Below, one piece after another: positions 26,451 through 35,207 of a stretch of DNA of 64,000 nucleotides. The notes under the pieces were generated by a model. It had not been told where the DNA came from, searched no databases, and saw nothing but the letters and a program-made list of their open reading frames with translations. Origin of the DNA: Paraburkholderia atlantica (GTDB lineage Bacteria; Pseudomonadota; Gammaproteobacteria; Burkholderiales; Burkholderiaceae); contig NZ_WHNQ01000019.1 of the NCBI RefSeq assembly GCF_009362785.1, forward strand, positions 96,429 through 160,428, in the 5' to 3' direction. Position 1 is the stretch's first letter, and every line of letters begins with the position of its first letter. The position numbers and the translations under genes are program-made.

Positions 26451-26773
26451 CGATCGGTGAATTGGCCGTTCTATGAACCGAAGCGTGTCAGTTGTAGCCA
26501 AGAACAGCGGCAGACGACACGTCGGGCCTCTCAGGCACATTCGAGGCGATCGTCGATACCGTCGATGCAAGAAACGTTCGGTACACGGAGCTAGATCGAT
26601 TTTCGGAACCGTCCTTGCCGTTTCGAGCGCGCGTGGCACCACTGCTCGAGTCGACGCTGAAAGGCGATAGGTCTAAGCTGTTCATGGTGTTCTCTCCGTC
26701 TTGCTGGTGTTTGGAATCGGTTGATTTATTTGTGACGGCCAGACCCTTCTGGCCATTTACAACGAACTATTGC
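26451..26773. other. Spacer with no recognisable gene
   Basis: About 320 bp between the SDR remnant and the NADH dehydrogenase gene. Short open frames on both strands lack ribosome sites and family resemblance. I see nothing functional here. Confidence 0.45.
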
Positions 26774-28123
26774 TCAGTGCAGTTTGACGTGCGGCGCCGT
26801 GCTTCGACGCAGCCGATGCGCGAGGGTATTGACGATCATGCGTGCATAGCCATGCAGCGCGGCAACGTGCATCCGATACAGCGACACGTACATGAAGCGA
26901 GCAAGCAGTCCGTCCACGAGCATGCTGCCGCCGATAAGACCTCCCATCAGACTCCCCACCGCATTCGCGTGCCCGAGCGACACTAGCGAGCCGAGATCGC
27001 GATAGGCAAACTCCGGAAGCTTTTGTCTCTCGATGCGTCGCCTGAGTGCCTTGACTAAAAACGATGCCTGCTGATGAGCCGCCTGAGCGCGCGGTGGAAC
27101 GTTGCGCTCGAAACCCAACCACGGACAGGCCGCGCAATCGCCGAATGCAAAGATATGGTCGTCGAGATCCGTCTGAAGCGTGCGACGCACACTGAGTTGT
27201 CCAAGATGATTGACTGACAGACCATCGAGCGTTGAAAGCACCGCGGGTGCCTTGATGCCCGCGGCCCACACAGTGAGATCCGCCCGTATCGTCTTGCCGT
27301 TTTTCGTGCGGATAAGTCCGGGCGTAACCTCCGCGACCCGCTCGTCGACCATCAACTTGACATTGAGTTTGCCCAGCAATTTTGCAGCCGCGGTGGACAC
27401 GCGTTCTTTCAACGCTGGCAGAATTCGCGGCCCTGCTTCGATCAGCACGATCCCGACGTCGTGTGTGGGGTCGAGCCGATGCAAGCCGTACGATGACAGT
27501 ACCTTCGCGGTATTGCGCAATTCGGCGGACAATTCCACGCCCGTAGCGCCACCACCAACGATCGCGACCTGAACACGAGGCGCGCGTTCGCCAGGCGCTC
27601 CACCTGCATCCCGCTCACCTGCGTCTTGTGTTTGTTCGGCGCGAATGCAAGCTGCAATCAGGCGCTTTCTGAAGCGTTCCGCTTGAGCGACGTTGTCAAG
27701 CGCGAGCGAGTTCTCCGCCGCGCCCGGCACGCCGAAGTAGTGGGTTGTGCTACCGATGGCCAGAATCAACGAGTCGTACTCGATCCGGCGCGGCGGTATC
27801 AGTTCGGTTCCGTCGTCGTCGAGCAGTGGCGAAAGCAGGACGTGTCTCGAGCCACGATCCAGTCCGACAAGTTCGCCCTGAATGAACTGGAAGCCGTGCC
27901 ACTGTGCTTGCGCGGCATACGCCAGTTCCTGTGCGAATGGATCGAGACTTCCCGCTGCGACCTCGTGCAACAGGGGCTTCCAGATATGCGTCGGGTTGCG
28001 GTCGATCAACGTAACGGACGCACGTTGCGCCCCGCCTCTTCGTCGACCGCCATAACGATCGCCTAGCCGCGTTGCGAGTTCGATGCCCCCCGCCCCTCCT
28101 CCCACGATCACAAAACGATGCAT
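26774..28123 (-). CDS. ndh: Type II NADH dehydrogenase (NDH-2), FAD-dependent
   Basis: This 449-residue pyridine-nucleotide-disulfide-family protein has the FAD-binding VGGGAGGIELATRLG at residues 6-20 and the NADH-binding VGGGATGVELSAEL near 175. ATP-independent quinone reductases of this class pass electrons from NADH to quinone without proton pumping. Further family features are DRNPTHIWKPLLHEVAAG near 40 and FAFGDCAACPW near 305. The C-terminal 60 residues carry the amphipathic membrane anchor (GLLARFMYVSLYRMHVAALHG reaches the end region). The start at 28123 has AGGGAGAA upstream; the longer frame adds 15 unrelated residues. Confidence 0.92.
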   Translation of the reverse strand: MHRFVIVGGGAGGIELATRLGDRYGGRRRGGAQRASVTLIDRNPTHIWKPLLHEVAAGSLDPFAQELAYAAQAQWHGFQFIQGELVGLDRGSRHVLLSPLLDDDGTELIPPRRIEYDSLILAIGSTTHYFGVPGAAENSLALDNVAQAERFRKRLIAACIRAEQTQDAGERDAGGAPGERAPRVQVAIVGGGATGVELSAELRNTAKVLSSYGLHRLDPTHDVGIVLIEAGPRILPALKERVSTAAAKLLGKLNVKLMVDERVAEVTPGLIRTKNGKTIRADLTVWAAGIKAPAVLSTLDGLSVNHLGQLSVRRTLQTDLDDHIFAFGDCAACPWLGFERNVPPRAQAAHQQASFLVKALRRRIERQKLPEFAYRDLGSLVSLGHANAVGSLMGGLIGGSMLVDGLLARFMYVSLYRMHVAALHGYARMIVNTLAHRLRRSTAPHVKLH

Positions 28124-28502
28124 GCAGATTCTCCCTGGTCGACGACGCGCGGTACGGAAATCCAACACAACGGTTGAGAACCACTATCGCAGATGCCCGA
28201 TGGCAGGAAAATCTCATAGTTCTGATGGCTGCCTTCAGGTTTTCTGATCGACAGATCGCACCGTCTGAAAACCGCTTTGGATCGTCTGCTGGGAGATAAG
28301 GATCGTTGTCAACGCAGAACCGTCGGACAACTTCGGTCAGCGCCAATGGGAGGCGGTCGCGGCGGCCATCGAGTTATCCATTGCTCAAATGCGACGCCGG
28401 CATCATCGCCGGCGCGATCAGCATTGATCGCTAGCGCACAGTCAGGAGCGCGGGATTGATACTGTCGTCAGGCGTGCGGCGCTCGTGCAGTTGGTTCCGT
28501 CT
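28124..28502. other. Spacer with no recognisable gene
   Basis: A 379-bp stretch between ndh and the RNase-like gene. The minus strand must hold the ndh promoter, but no convincing -35/-10 pair or operator stands out. Short open frames are composition artefacts. Confidence 0.4.
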
Positions 28503-28973
28503 TTATTCTGCAATGCGCTTAAAGCTGGCGTAGTAATCGTCGGTGTAATAGCACTCGCCGATCTGCTTGCGCGGCCCGCCACATACGATTCGGCGCTGGC
28601 CGCGGTCCGTCGCACCGGGCGTGCGAACCGTATAGGTGTGGTAATAACCGCGCGGATGTTTCGGCAGCAAACCCGCGGTGTTACGAAACAGGACGCCGTC
28701 ATCGCTAAACGGGAAGGGGCCGCCCGCTTTGATCAGGCGCAGCGTTTCGGCAGCCTCCGCCGGCAACTGCGCCTTGGTGACGGTGACCAGCGCGACCGTG
28801 CCTTGCGCGCCTGAGGCGGCGGCCGATTCGCTCGCGCTTTGTGCAGGTTGAACCGGCGCCGAGCTCGCGGATGCGCCCGATGCCTCAGTGGCGTTTTGCG
28901 GTCCCTGCTTGCCGCATCCGCCGAAGATCACGCTCAATGCGACGATGCAGGAAAAAGCTGACGCTCTGTTCAC
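28503..28973 (-). CDS. RNase Sa/T1-like secreted protein, catalytic residues altered
   Basis: This 156-residue exported protein starts at GTG 28973 and has a probable lipoprotein-type signal (SCIVALSVIFGGCGKQ, Cys20) and a serine/alanine-rich linker to about residue 60. The C-terminal 95 residues align with Streptomyces RNase Sa over the full domain: LPAEAAETLRLIKAGGPFPF, GVLFRN, GYYHTYTVRTPGA, RGQRRIV and CYYTDDYYASF. In RNase Sa the catalytic base Glu54 lies in HEYTV and the acid His85 in GDHYATF; here they are Thr and Tyr. Arg69 is kept. Guanyl-specific RNA cleavage is therefore doubtful. Two extra cysteines may form a disulfide. No barstar-like inhibitor gene adjoins it. Confidence 0.85.
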   Translation of the reverse strand: MNRASAFSCIVALSVIFGGCGKQGPQNATEASGASASSAPVQPAQSASESAAASGAQGTVALVTVTKAQLPAEAAETLRLIKAGGPFPFSDDGVLFRNTAGLLPKHPRGYYHTYTVRTPGATDRGQRRIVCGGPRKQIGECYYTDDYYASFKRIAE

Positions 28974-29251
28974 GAAACGGTTCTCCCTTCGTTGACCAGC
29001 GCCCGACGACCAGGATAGATGTAAAGGTATCGCTAATGACGGGGCGAATCAACGTTCGATCGGAAATTGGCACTTTTCCATGACAACCAGGCCGATGTGT
29101 TCCATCGCACCTAACCGCGCCGTTCGTGAGGCCTTGTCCGGATGACATGGGGTGGCCAGACGGTTTCCCTGGCGCGAACATTCGTCGCATGCGGCTAAAA
29201 GGTCGTGCGTGTATAAGATGAATCACCACCTAGTTGCCGTTTGGAGCCGTC

Positions 29252-30451
29252 ATGAAGCGGACCATCAGGATCGAATCAGGTCAAGTCGACACACCGCCCC
29301 GCATCGCTCTGTGGGCGCTTGGATTCAGGCCGTTCTATCTGGCCGGCGCTGTGTTCGGCGGTGTTGCCATGCTGCTCTGGCTCGGCGCGCTGGCAGGTTG
29401 GCCGTTGCTGGACTCCACGTCCTACATGTCGGGAACGCTGTGGCACGTTCACGAAATGATCTTCGGATTTGGCGCCGCGATCGTCACTGGTTTTCTGCTG
29501 ACCGCGGTTCGCGCGTGGACGAGCACGAATCCCGCATATGGCACAGGGCTCGCGGCACTGCTGTTTCTTTGGCTTGCTGGCCGGATCATGATGTGGGGCG
29601 GTTCGGGTCCGCTCGGCGTCGTCGTGGACGTGGCGTTTCTGCCCGTAGTTGCGCTCGTTCTGTTGCGAGTGCTGTTGAAGGCGAAGAATCGCCACAACGT
29701 CTTTTTGCCCGTCGCGCTCGGAATGCTCGCGCTTCTCAACGTCCTCTTCCATGTGTGGGCAACCCACGGTCACGGCGACTGGGCGCTGCGCAGTGCGTGG
29801 CTCGCGGTCGGCATGCTCGTTTTGTTCGTGACGGTCATCGGCGGGCGCATCATTCCGTCGTTTACTGCCAATGCCGTTCCGGGCTTTAGCGCGAAACGCT
29901 GGCGATTCGTCGAAGCAACCGTTATTCCGGCGACGCTGCTCGCGTTTCTGCTGGACTCGCTTGGTGCGCCGTGGGCGGCAATCGTTGCTGCGTCTGCCGC
30001 AGCGGCGGCCCTTCATGGGCTCCGGCTCGCCGGATGGCGTTCGTGGCGCGTCGGCTATCGCCCGATCCTCCTGATCCTCCATATCGCCTATGCGGGAATT
30101 CCATTGGGCTTCGTGATGCTGGCACTCGCCGCGCTCGGCGTCGTCCCCCATTCGCTCGCGATTCATACCTTCACGGTGGGAGTCATTGGATCCGCGATCA
30201 TCGCGATGATCACGCGCACCGCGCGCGGACATACCGGACGCGAACTCGTGGCGGGTAAGGTCGAGATCGCCTGCTACGGTCTGTTCATTCTGGCGACTCT
30301 GATTCGAGTGCTCGGCCCCTGGCTCGCGCCGCAGTTCACGATGACGTGGATATACGCGTCCGGTCTCTGCTGGGCGGCCGCACTGGTTCTCTATTGCGTC
30401 CGATACGCCGCGTGGCTTGTGCTCGCTCGTGCCGATGGCAAACCCGGTTGA
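29252..30451 (+). CDS. NnrS family membrane protein
   Basis: This 399-residue protein has about twelve membrane helices and the NnrS features: FRPFYLAGAVFGGVAML near residue 20, the LWHVHEMIFGFGAAIVTGFLL haem/copper-ligand helix starting near 63, and GRIIPSFTANAVPGF near 195. NnrS proteins contain haem and copper and relieve nitrosative stress, often beside denitrification genes; none are visible here. Start ATG 29252 has TTGGAG six bases upstream; the frame begins with a TTG at 29234 that lies before the ribosome site. It stands alone. Confidence 0.9.
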   Translation: MKRTIRIESGQVDTPPRIALWALGFRPFYLAGAVFGGVAMLLWLGALAGWPLLDSTSYMSGTLWHVHEMIFGFGAAIVTGFLLTAVRAWTSTNPAYGTGLAALLFLWLAGRIMMWGGSGPLGVVVDVAFLPVVALVLLRVLLKAKNRHNVFLPVALGMLALLNVLFHVWATHGHGDWALRSAWLAVGMLVLFVTVIGGRIIPSFTANAVPGFSAKRWRFVEATVIPATLLAFLLDSLGAPWAAIVAASAAAAALHGLRLAGWRSWRVGYRPILLILHIAYAGIPLGFVMLALAALGVVPHSLAIHTFTVGVIGSAIIAMITRTARGHTGRELVAGKVEIACYGLFILATLIRVLGPWLAPQFTMTWIYASGLCWAAALVLYCVRYAAWLVLARADGKPG

Positions 30452-31352
30452 ATCATCCGTGTTAGCCGCTTCGCACGCCTCCACTTCCCCAAGGCCGACA
30501 TTCGTGATACGCGGCATGCACATACGGCAGGCCGCGATGCATCCAGCATAGACGAGTGCGTCTGGCGTTGATGTTTATCCGTCACACGCTCGCGGCGTAA
30601 CGTGGCGACGGATGCGCCAGGCTGACGACCCGGTTCCATCGTTGCCATTGAATCCGTCGAAACAGAGTCTCCTTCCCAGGCGCCCACCCGTCGATATGAC
30701 CCATCCGCTTTTATGCTCGAACGCGCGGTCGCCCGAACGATCGTTCACACTCGCTTAAAGAATGCAGCGGCAATAGTCAGTAGGCCAACAATGTACAAAA
30801 ACTACATTTCTTTCATTGCAAACATGTAGTTTTTCTACTACTATCGCCTCGTCGGTCGGATTTACGTCTGGTCCGATTCCTACCCGACGCGGTGCGTCTA
30901 TCGCGATCGAAGGATTGGAGATGGCTTCTCTGTATCCCTCGGTGTTACCGGTAACAGAAATCTATCGGGTGGCTGGGGCCAATCGCGAGCCGAATCTATT
31001 CCGATTTCACATAGCAGGCAAGTGCCCCACGCGTGACTCGCCTTCATGCGGAATGAGGTCTACGTCCAGATCCGGTTCGCAGTGTCACGTGATTAATTAG
31101 TCGTACAAATGACAGCAGTAGAAGCGAAGTTCTCGTCCCATCGGGTCGGCAGACACATGTGCGCGAAACCCGCGCGGTGCGGCCGTACGATTTCTCCGCG
31201 GCAGAGATAGAGAACCGACTCATTTTCGCCGGACTACCTGACGCATTTCAGGTCTCGGCAATACGTTGTGTGCCAAAGCAATGGCGGGTGGTGCGAGACG
31301 GCCATTGGGTTATTCACGTTCCTCGCAGATATGACGATCACGGATGGAAAGA
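30452..31352. other. 900-bp spacer, one possible small frame coupled to phaB
   Basis: Most of the stretch shows no gene. A perfect 11-bp inverted repeat lies at 30797-30834. At its right end a 65-codon GTG-started frame (31159-31356) ends in a TGA that overlaps the ATG of the reductase gene (ATGA). It has no clear ribosome site and no family I recognise, so I do not call it a gene; the overlap alone would fit translational coupling. The frame is actually open from 31093. Confidence 0.4.
30797..30834. repeat. Perfect inverted repeat AAAAACTACAT / ATGTAGTTTTT
   Basis: AAAAACTACAT at 30797-30807 and ATGTAGTTTTT at 30824-30834 are exact reverse complements around a 16-base AT-rich loop. The right arm is followed by CTACTAC. 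Either a divergent operator for an unseen regulator or a hairpin at a transcript end; the AT-rich composition stands out from the surroundings. Confidence 0.55.
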
Positions 31353-32096
31353 ATGACGAAACGAATTGCTGTAGTAACTGGCGGTATGGGCGGTCTGGGA
31401 GAAGCGATCAGTATCAAACTGCACGATGCGGGTTATGCGGTGGTAGTCACGTACTCGCCGAGCAACACCGGCGCAGCCGCATGGCTCGCGAACATGGAAG
31501 CTCAGGGCAGAAGCTTTCTCGCGTATCCGGTCGATGTGGCCGACTACGATTCGTGCCAACACTGCGCAGCCAAAATTCAGTTCGAAGTCGGCCCGGTCGA
31601 CATTCTGGTGAACAACGCCGGAATCACCGACGACATGACGCTCCGGAAGATGAACAAGGTCAACTGGGACGCGGTCATCCGCACTAATCTGGATTCGGTG
31701 TTCAACATGACGAAGCCGCTTTGCGAGGAGATGGTCGCGCGGGGTTGGGGACGCATCGTCAACGTTTCGTCCGTCAACGGCTCGAAAGGCTCGATCGGCC
31801 AGACCAACTACGCGGCAGCCAAGGCCGGCATGCACGGCTTCACGAAATCGCTGGCGTTGGAAGTAGCGCGCAAAGGCGTTACCGTCAACACGGTTTCGCC
31901 GGGATACCTGGCCACGAAGATGGTCACGGCGATTCCTCAGGAGATCCTCGATACGAAGATCCTGCCGCACGTTCCTGTGGGGCGTCTGGGCAAGCCCGAG
32001 GAAGTGGCGGCGCTCGTGCTTTACCTCTGCTCGGACGACGCCGGTTTCGTGACCGGCGCCAATGTTGCAATCAACGGCGGCCAACACATGCAATAG
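31353..32096 (+). CDS. phaB: Acetoacetyl-CoA reductase
   Basis: This 247-residue SDR of the PhaB/FabG group reduces acetoacetyl-CoA to (R)-3-hydroxybutyryl-CoA with NADPH for polyhydroxyalkanoate synthesis. It has the TGGMGGLG cofactor motif near residue 10, NNAGITDD near 88, NVSSVNGSKGSIGQTNYAAA with the catalytic Ser and Tyr near 140-153, and the PhaB-like end FVTGANVAINGGQHMQ. The start is at the second ATG (31353), next to GGAAAG. No phaA or phaC is in the window, so it is an orphan copy. FabG-like roles cannot be excluded. Confidence 0.9.
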   Translation: MTKRIAVVTGGMGGLGEAISIKLHDAGYAVVVTYSPSNTGAAAWLANMEAQGRSFLAYPVDVADYDSCQHCAAKIQFEVGPVDILVNNAGITDDMTLRKMNKVNWDAVIRTNLDSVFNMTKPLCEEMVARGWGRIVNVSSVNGSKGSIGQTNYAAAKAGMHGFTKSLALEVARKGVTVNTVSPGYLATKMVTAIPQEILDTKILPHVPVGRLGKPEEVAALVLYLCSDDAGFVTGANVAINGGQHMQ

Positions 32097-32198
32097 CAGG
32101 TGCGCGACGACCGTGCTCGCCGGTTCGTGCAGCGACACCGCACAAACCGGCCTGAACCGCTTTACGCAACATCCCTATGCTCCCTTGAGAGGACTGTC

Positions 32199-32357
32199 AT
32201 GAGTGAAACCTGGATAGGTCTGGTCATCGGAGGCGCGGCGCTTGGTATCGCAATGTTCTTGGTCATTAGCCACTATCGCCGCGAGCGAATGCGGGCACGA
32301 ATGCTGCGGGAACTGAATCGGCACGGCCCGTGGCATCAAACGCGCGCGCGAAAGTGA
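32199..32357 (+). CDS. Small single-pass membrane protein
   Basis: This 52-residue protein has one hydrophobic helix (IGLVIGGAALGIAMFLVISH, residues 6-25) followed by a strongly basic cytoplasmic tail rich in arginine (YRRERMRARMLREL). ATG 32199 has GAGAGGA at 32187-32193, a proper Shine-Dalgarno. It lies 102 bp after phaB on the same strand. No family is recognised; tail charge predicts an N-out/C-in orientation. Function unknown. Confidence 0.7.
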   Translation: MSETWIGLVIGGAALGIAMFLVISHYRRERMRARMLRELNRHGPWHQTRARK

Positions 32358-32473
32358 TTCGCATCGCCGTACACGGATATCCACAAGCGCAAATGCATTG
32401 CTGAAACAAGCAGGCTCAACTGACGCCTGACGTACAGACCGGATTCAAGCGGTCACCACATTGAGAGAAGTGG

Positions 32474-32728
32474 ATGAAAACTACAAGCAGAAAACAGTCT
32501 GGAGACAACGAGAGCCCCTATTCGCCACAGACTGCCGAGGATGCGATTTCCCATCTCGAACGGGTCCTGTCGGCGGGTGCCGCGGAATCTCTGTTCACCG
32601 GCGTCTATTGGCGCGCACGGGTTCAGCAACTGAGCGCTACACGAGGATTGACTCCGTTGCAGCGAGCAAGGCTTGTGAGACTACTCAAGTCTCTTCCATT
32701 GCCGGCCCCGGGCGAAGATCGATCGTAG
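32474..32728 (+). CDS. Hypothetical protein, 84 residues
   Basis: This is a small soluble protein without signal or membrane segment. The N-terminal 20 residues are polar; a helical stretch follows (AEDAISHLERVLSAGAAESL), then a basic helix pair containing LTPLQRARLVRLLKSLP. GAGAGAAGTGG lies directly before the ATG. Codon use fits the genome. I do not recognise the family; a nucleic-acid-binding or adaptor role would be a guess. Confidence 0.55.
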   Translation: MKTTSRKQSGDNESPYSPQTAEDAISHLERVLSAGAAESLFTGVYWRARVQQLSATRGLTPLQRARLVRLLKSLPLPAPGEDRS

Positions 32729-32797
32729 ACCTCTACCTTCATGCGCGCGAGAATCGTGGTTCAACGATAGGTTTTCGCGTCTGCAGCGGAGTACGAA

Positions 32798-33217
32798 ATG
32801 GACGATCCCTACGACCTTCAACGCTTCCTCGATGCACAGGACCCGGTCTACGCCCAGGTATGCGATGAACTGAAGCATGGACGTAAGCGAAGCCACTGGA
32901 TGTGGTTCGTGTTTCCTCAAATCGAGGGGCTCGGTACCAGCGCAATGGCCCAGCGATTCGCGCTTTCGTCGCTGGCCGAAGCGCAAGCGTACCTGCGCCA
33001 CCCGACACTCGGTCCACGGCTACGCGAAACCACGCAACTGGTCAACCTCGTCAGCGACCGCTCCATCGAGGAAATTTTCGGGTATCCGGATCACCTCAAG
33101 TTTCGCTCGTCGGTCACCCTGTTCGCGCGCGCCACGAACGACAACGATGTATTTGTCGAAGCATTGCGCAAATATTTCGGCGGAGAAGCCGATCCGCGAA
33201 CCCTCCAACTGCTCTAG
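32798..33217 (+). CDS. DUF1810 family protein
   Basis: This 139-residue protein matches the DUF1810 family along its whole length. Hallmarks are DLQRFLDAQDPVYAQVCDEL at the N-terminus, then KRSHWMWFVFPQIEGLG, FALSSLAEAQAYLRHPTLGPR, and the C-terminal DHLKFRSSVTLFA and ALRKYFGGEADPRTLQLL. Family members are cytosolic, small and of unknown biochemical role; homologues are often mislabelled calpastatin. It sits on the same strand as the preceding small gene, 69 bp apart, with no operon evidence. Confidence 0.9.
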   Translation: MDDPYDLQRFLDAQDPVYAQVCDELKHGRKRSHWMWFVFPQIEGLGTSAMAQRFALSSLAEAQAYLRHPTLGPRLRETTQLVNLVSDRSIEEIFGYPDHLKFRSSVTLFARATNDNDVFVEALRKYFGGEADPRTLQLL

Positions 33218-33290
33218 CCATTTTTTATAACTGGCCCGCGCCCGTGGGGCGCGGCGGACTGCGCAATTCCGGTCCCGGTTCAGTGGGACG

Positions 33291-34412
33291 TCACTGCCGG
33301 CCCACATCGGCAGCATGAGACCGGTAGAGCAGCAGATGATCGGTGGCCGATTCCGACAGCCAGACCTCGCCTGGACGGCCCATCATCTGACGAACGTTCG
33401 CGTGGTCACGCGGCAGCGGCAATACGTCAAAGCGCTCGGTACGCGGATCGAAGCGCACTAGCGCATTAGCGCTCCATTCACTGAGCCAGACGATGTCCTG
33501 GTCGTCGACGAATATTGCGTACGCATGCGGACCGTTGCCGGGCAGTCGCCATTCGCGCCATTGATGCATCGCGGGATCGAATACGCCGACCTTTCCGGCG
33601 TTCCACTCGCTGACCCAGACGCGCCCAATGGAATCGGCCCAGACGCGGCGCGCGCCCTGATTCGCCGTTGGTGGCTCGATGACCTGGGCCGCACCCTTCG
33701 TCCGGTCGATGCGACCGAGGTAATTTCCCGCCAGCGAAGCGAAATACAGATCCCCAGCGCGGGTCACGCAGATACCGTAGGGCCCGGCCCCGCGCGGAGC
33801 ATCGAAGACGCGCATGCGCGCGCGCTGCGGATCGAGCTCGCCGTAGATACCACTTTGCCCGGTAAACCACAGATGCCCCTGTTTGTCGAACACTGCGGTA
33901 TTCAGATTGGCGTCTGACCGGTCCTTGGGCAGCGGAAAACGCGTGATGGCGAGCGTCTTCGGATCGATGCGCACGATTGCGTTCTGGCCGCCGTCAGTGA
34001 CCCACGCCGCACCGTCGGGGCCGACGATCACGCCATGTGGCGCCGATCCGGCGCCGAGCGCGATCGTGTCGATCTTGCCGCTGCGCGGGTCCAGCCGCCC
34101 GACCGCTCCCCGCGCCTGAGCGGTGTACCACACGGTGCCGTCATGCGCCGGTGCGACGTCATGCGGTGCGCTGCCGGCCGGCACGGCGAAGCTCTCGAAC
34201 GACGACGGCTGCTGTGCTTGAGCGTACGCGAGACCAAGCTTGTCCGTGCTCATCGCGTCAGCGATGGTGCAGATCGTCAAGGCAATCACAAACCGGGCGG
34301 TCGAACGCGGGGCCAACTTCGTTGCACGAAGTCGCTCGGACGACGCATGCCACGGACGGATCGCGAACGTCCACCAAAGAAGCACCGCAAGCAACAGCAG
34401 AGGAATCAGCAT
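33291..34412 (-). CDS. Virginiamycin B lyase (Vgb)-like beta-propeller protein
   Basis: This 373-residue protein has an N-terminal membrane/signal segment (LIPLLLLAVLLWWTFAI) and a second hydrophobic stretch near residue 45. A six- to seven-bladed propeller with repeated VW..E/DG.. and RIDP/RFDP turns runs from about residue 75 to the end. Streptogramin B lyases of this fold linearise cyclic lactone antibiotics; candidate active-site residues His in GPHAYAIF and Glu in WLSEWSAN are present near 315-330. Family members in proteobacteria are often of unknown substrate. The protein is probably exported or membrane-tethered, unlike cytosolic Vgb. Confidence 0.82.
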   Translation of the reverse strand: MLIPLLLLAVLLWWTFAIRPWHASSERLRATKLAPRSTARFVIALTICTIADAMSTDKLGLAYAQAQQPSSFESFAVPAGSAPHDVAPAHDGTVWYTAQARGAVGRLDPRSGKIDTIALGAGSAPHGVIVGPDGAAWVTDGGQNAIVRIDPKTLAITRFPLPKDRSDANLNTAVFDKQGHLWFTGQSGIYGELDPQRARMRVFDAPRGAGPYGICVTRAGDLYFASLAGNYLGRIDRTKGAAQVIEPPTANQGARRVWADSIGRVWVSEWNAGKVGVFDPAMHQWREWRLPGNGPHAYAIFVDDQDIVWLSEWSANALVRFDPRTERFDVLPLPRDHANVRQMMGRPGEVWLSESATDHLLLYRSHAADVGRQ

Positions 34413-34481
34413 CGGCGGTCTCCGTCGCGGTCTGTGTCAGCTAACGTATCACGAATGCCACTGGCCGGGACGCGTCTGCCT

Positions 34482-35207
34482 TCAGCCGATCTCGATCACC
34501 GCCTTCCCCGCCTGCCGACGCTCCTCCAGCGCCGCGTGCGCTTCCTCGACGTTGTCGAGCGTATAGCGGCCATTGATCTCGACATTGAGCGCGCCTTGCC
34601 GGATGGCGGCGAACACATCGTCCGCGCGACGCTGCACCGTGGCGGCATCGGCGAGATGATCGGCCAGCCGCGGACGCGTGAGAAACAGCGAGCCCGCTTC
34701 GCCGAGTTCGTAGGGGTCGAGGTCGCGCATCGGCCCCGTGACCGAACCATAGTTGATGATCAGGCCGCGCACCCGTGCGGCGCGAAAGCTATCGCGCAAG
34801 GTGGTCTTGCCGACCGCATCGAACACCACATCGACGCCCCTCCCACGCGTCAACTCGCGAATCCGATCAGCGAAGGCGCCGTGTTCATAGAGCATCACAT
34901 GATCCGCGCCGCGTGCCCGCGCGATAGCAGCCTTCTGCGGTGTACTCGTCGTCGCGAACACTTCCACGCCGCGACGCTTCGCAAGCTGCACGAGCAACTG
35001 TCCGATGCCACCCGACGCCGCATGCACGAGACAGGTCATACCCGCTTCGAGCTTCGCCACATCTTCGATCAGATAGTGCGCCGTCGAACCCTGAAAGATC
35101 GCGGCAACCCGTATCAGTACCTCGCCGAAACCCGGCTTCGGTATGCCGAGTTCGACACGGCGCAGCACCTCGGGACCGCCGTATTCATGGATCTGGATCG
35201 CTCGCAT
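34482..35207 (-). CDS. Quinone oxidoreductase (zeta-crystallin type) with internal deletion
   Basis: This 241-residue MDR-family protein is missing about 80 residues relative to QOR enzymes of about 325. The N-terminal strand block (AIQIHEYGGPEVLRRVELG, then GEVLIRVAA) joins directly to IFQGSTAHYLIEDVAKLEAG, which in family members follows the dimer-contact and substrate-binding section. The missing part is in frame and includes the conserved NxxD and GxExxGxV region. The NADPH-binding half is intact: VHAASGGIGQLLVQLAK, VFDAVGK and the C-terminal HAALEERRQAGKAVIEIG. It has its own ribosome site (GGAGACAGG). Possibly a recent in-frame deletion pseudogene. Confidence 0.75.
   Translation of the reverse strand: MRAIQIHEYGGPEVLRRVELGIPKPGFGEVLIRVAAIFQGSTAHYLIEDVAKLEAGMTCLVHAASGGIGQLLVQLAKRRGVEVFATTSTPQKAAIARARGADHVMLYEHGAFADRIRELTRGRGVDVVFDAVGKTTLRDSFRAARVRGLIINYGSVTGPMRDLDPYELGEAGSLFLTRPRLADHLADAATVQRRADDVFAAIRQGALNVEINGRYTLDNVEEAHAALEERRQAGKAVIEIG

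Noticed and set aside
32100..32198. Upstream extension of the small membrane protein
   Set aside because: A proper Shine-Dalgarno precedes the internal ATG at 32199, and the extension lies in the phaB 3' region.
33218..33290. GC-rich hairpin between DUF1810 and the Vgb-like gene as terminator
   Set aside because: No T-run follows on either strand in the correct direction; the T-run precedes the hairpin on the plus strand.
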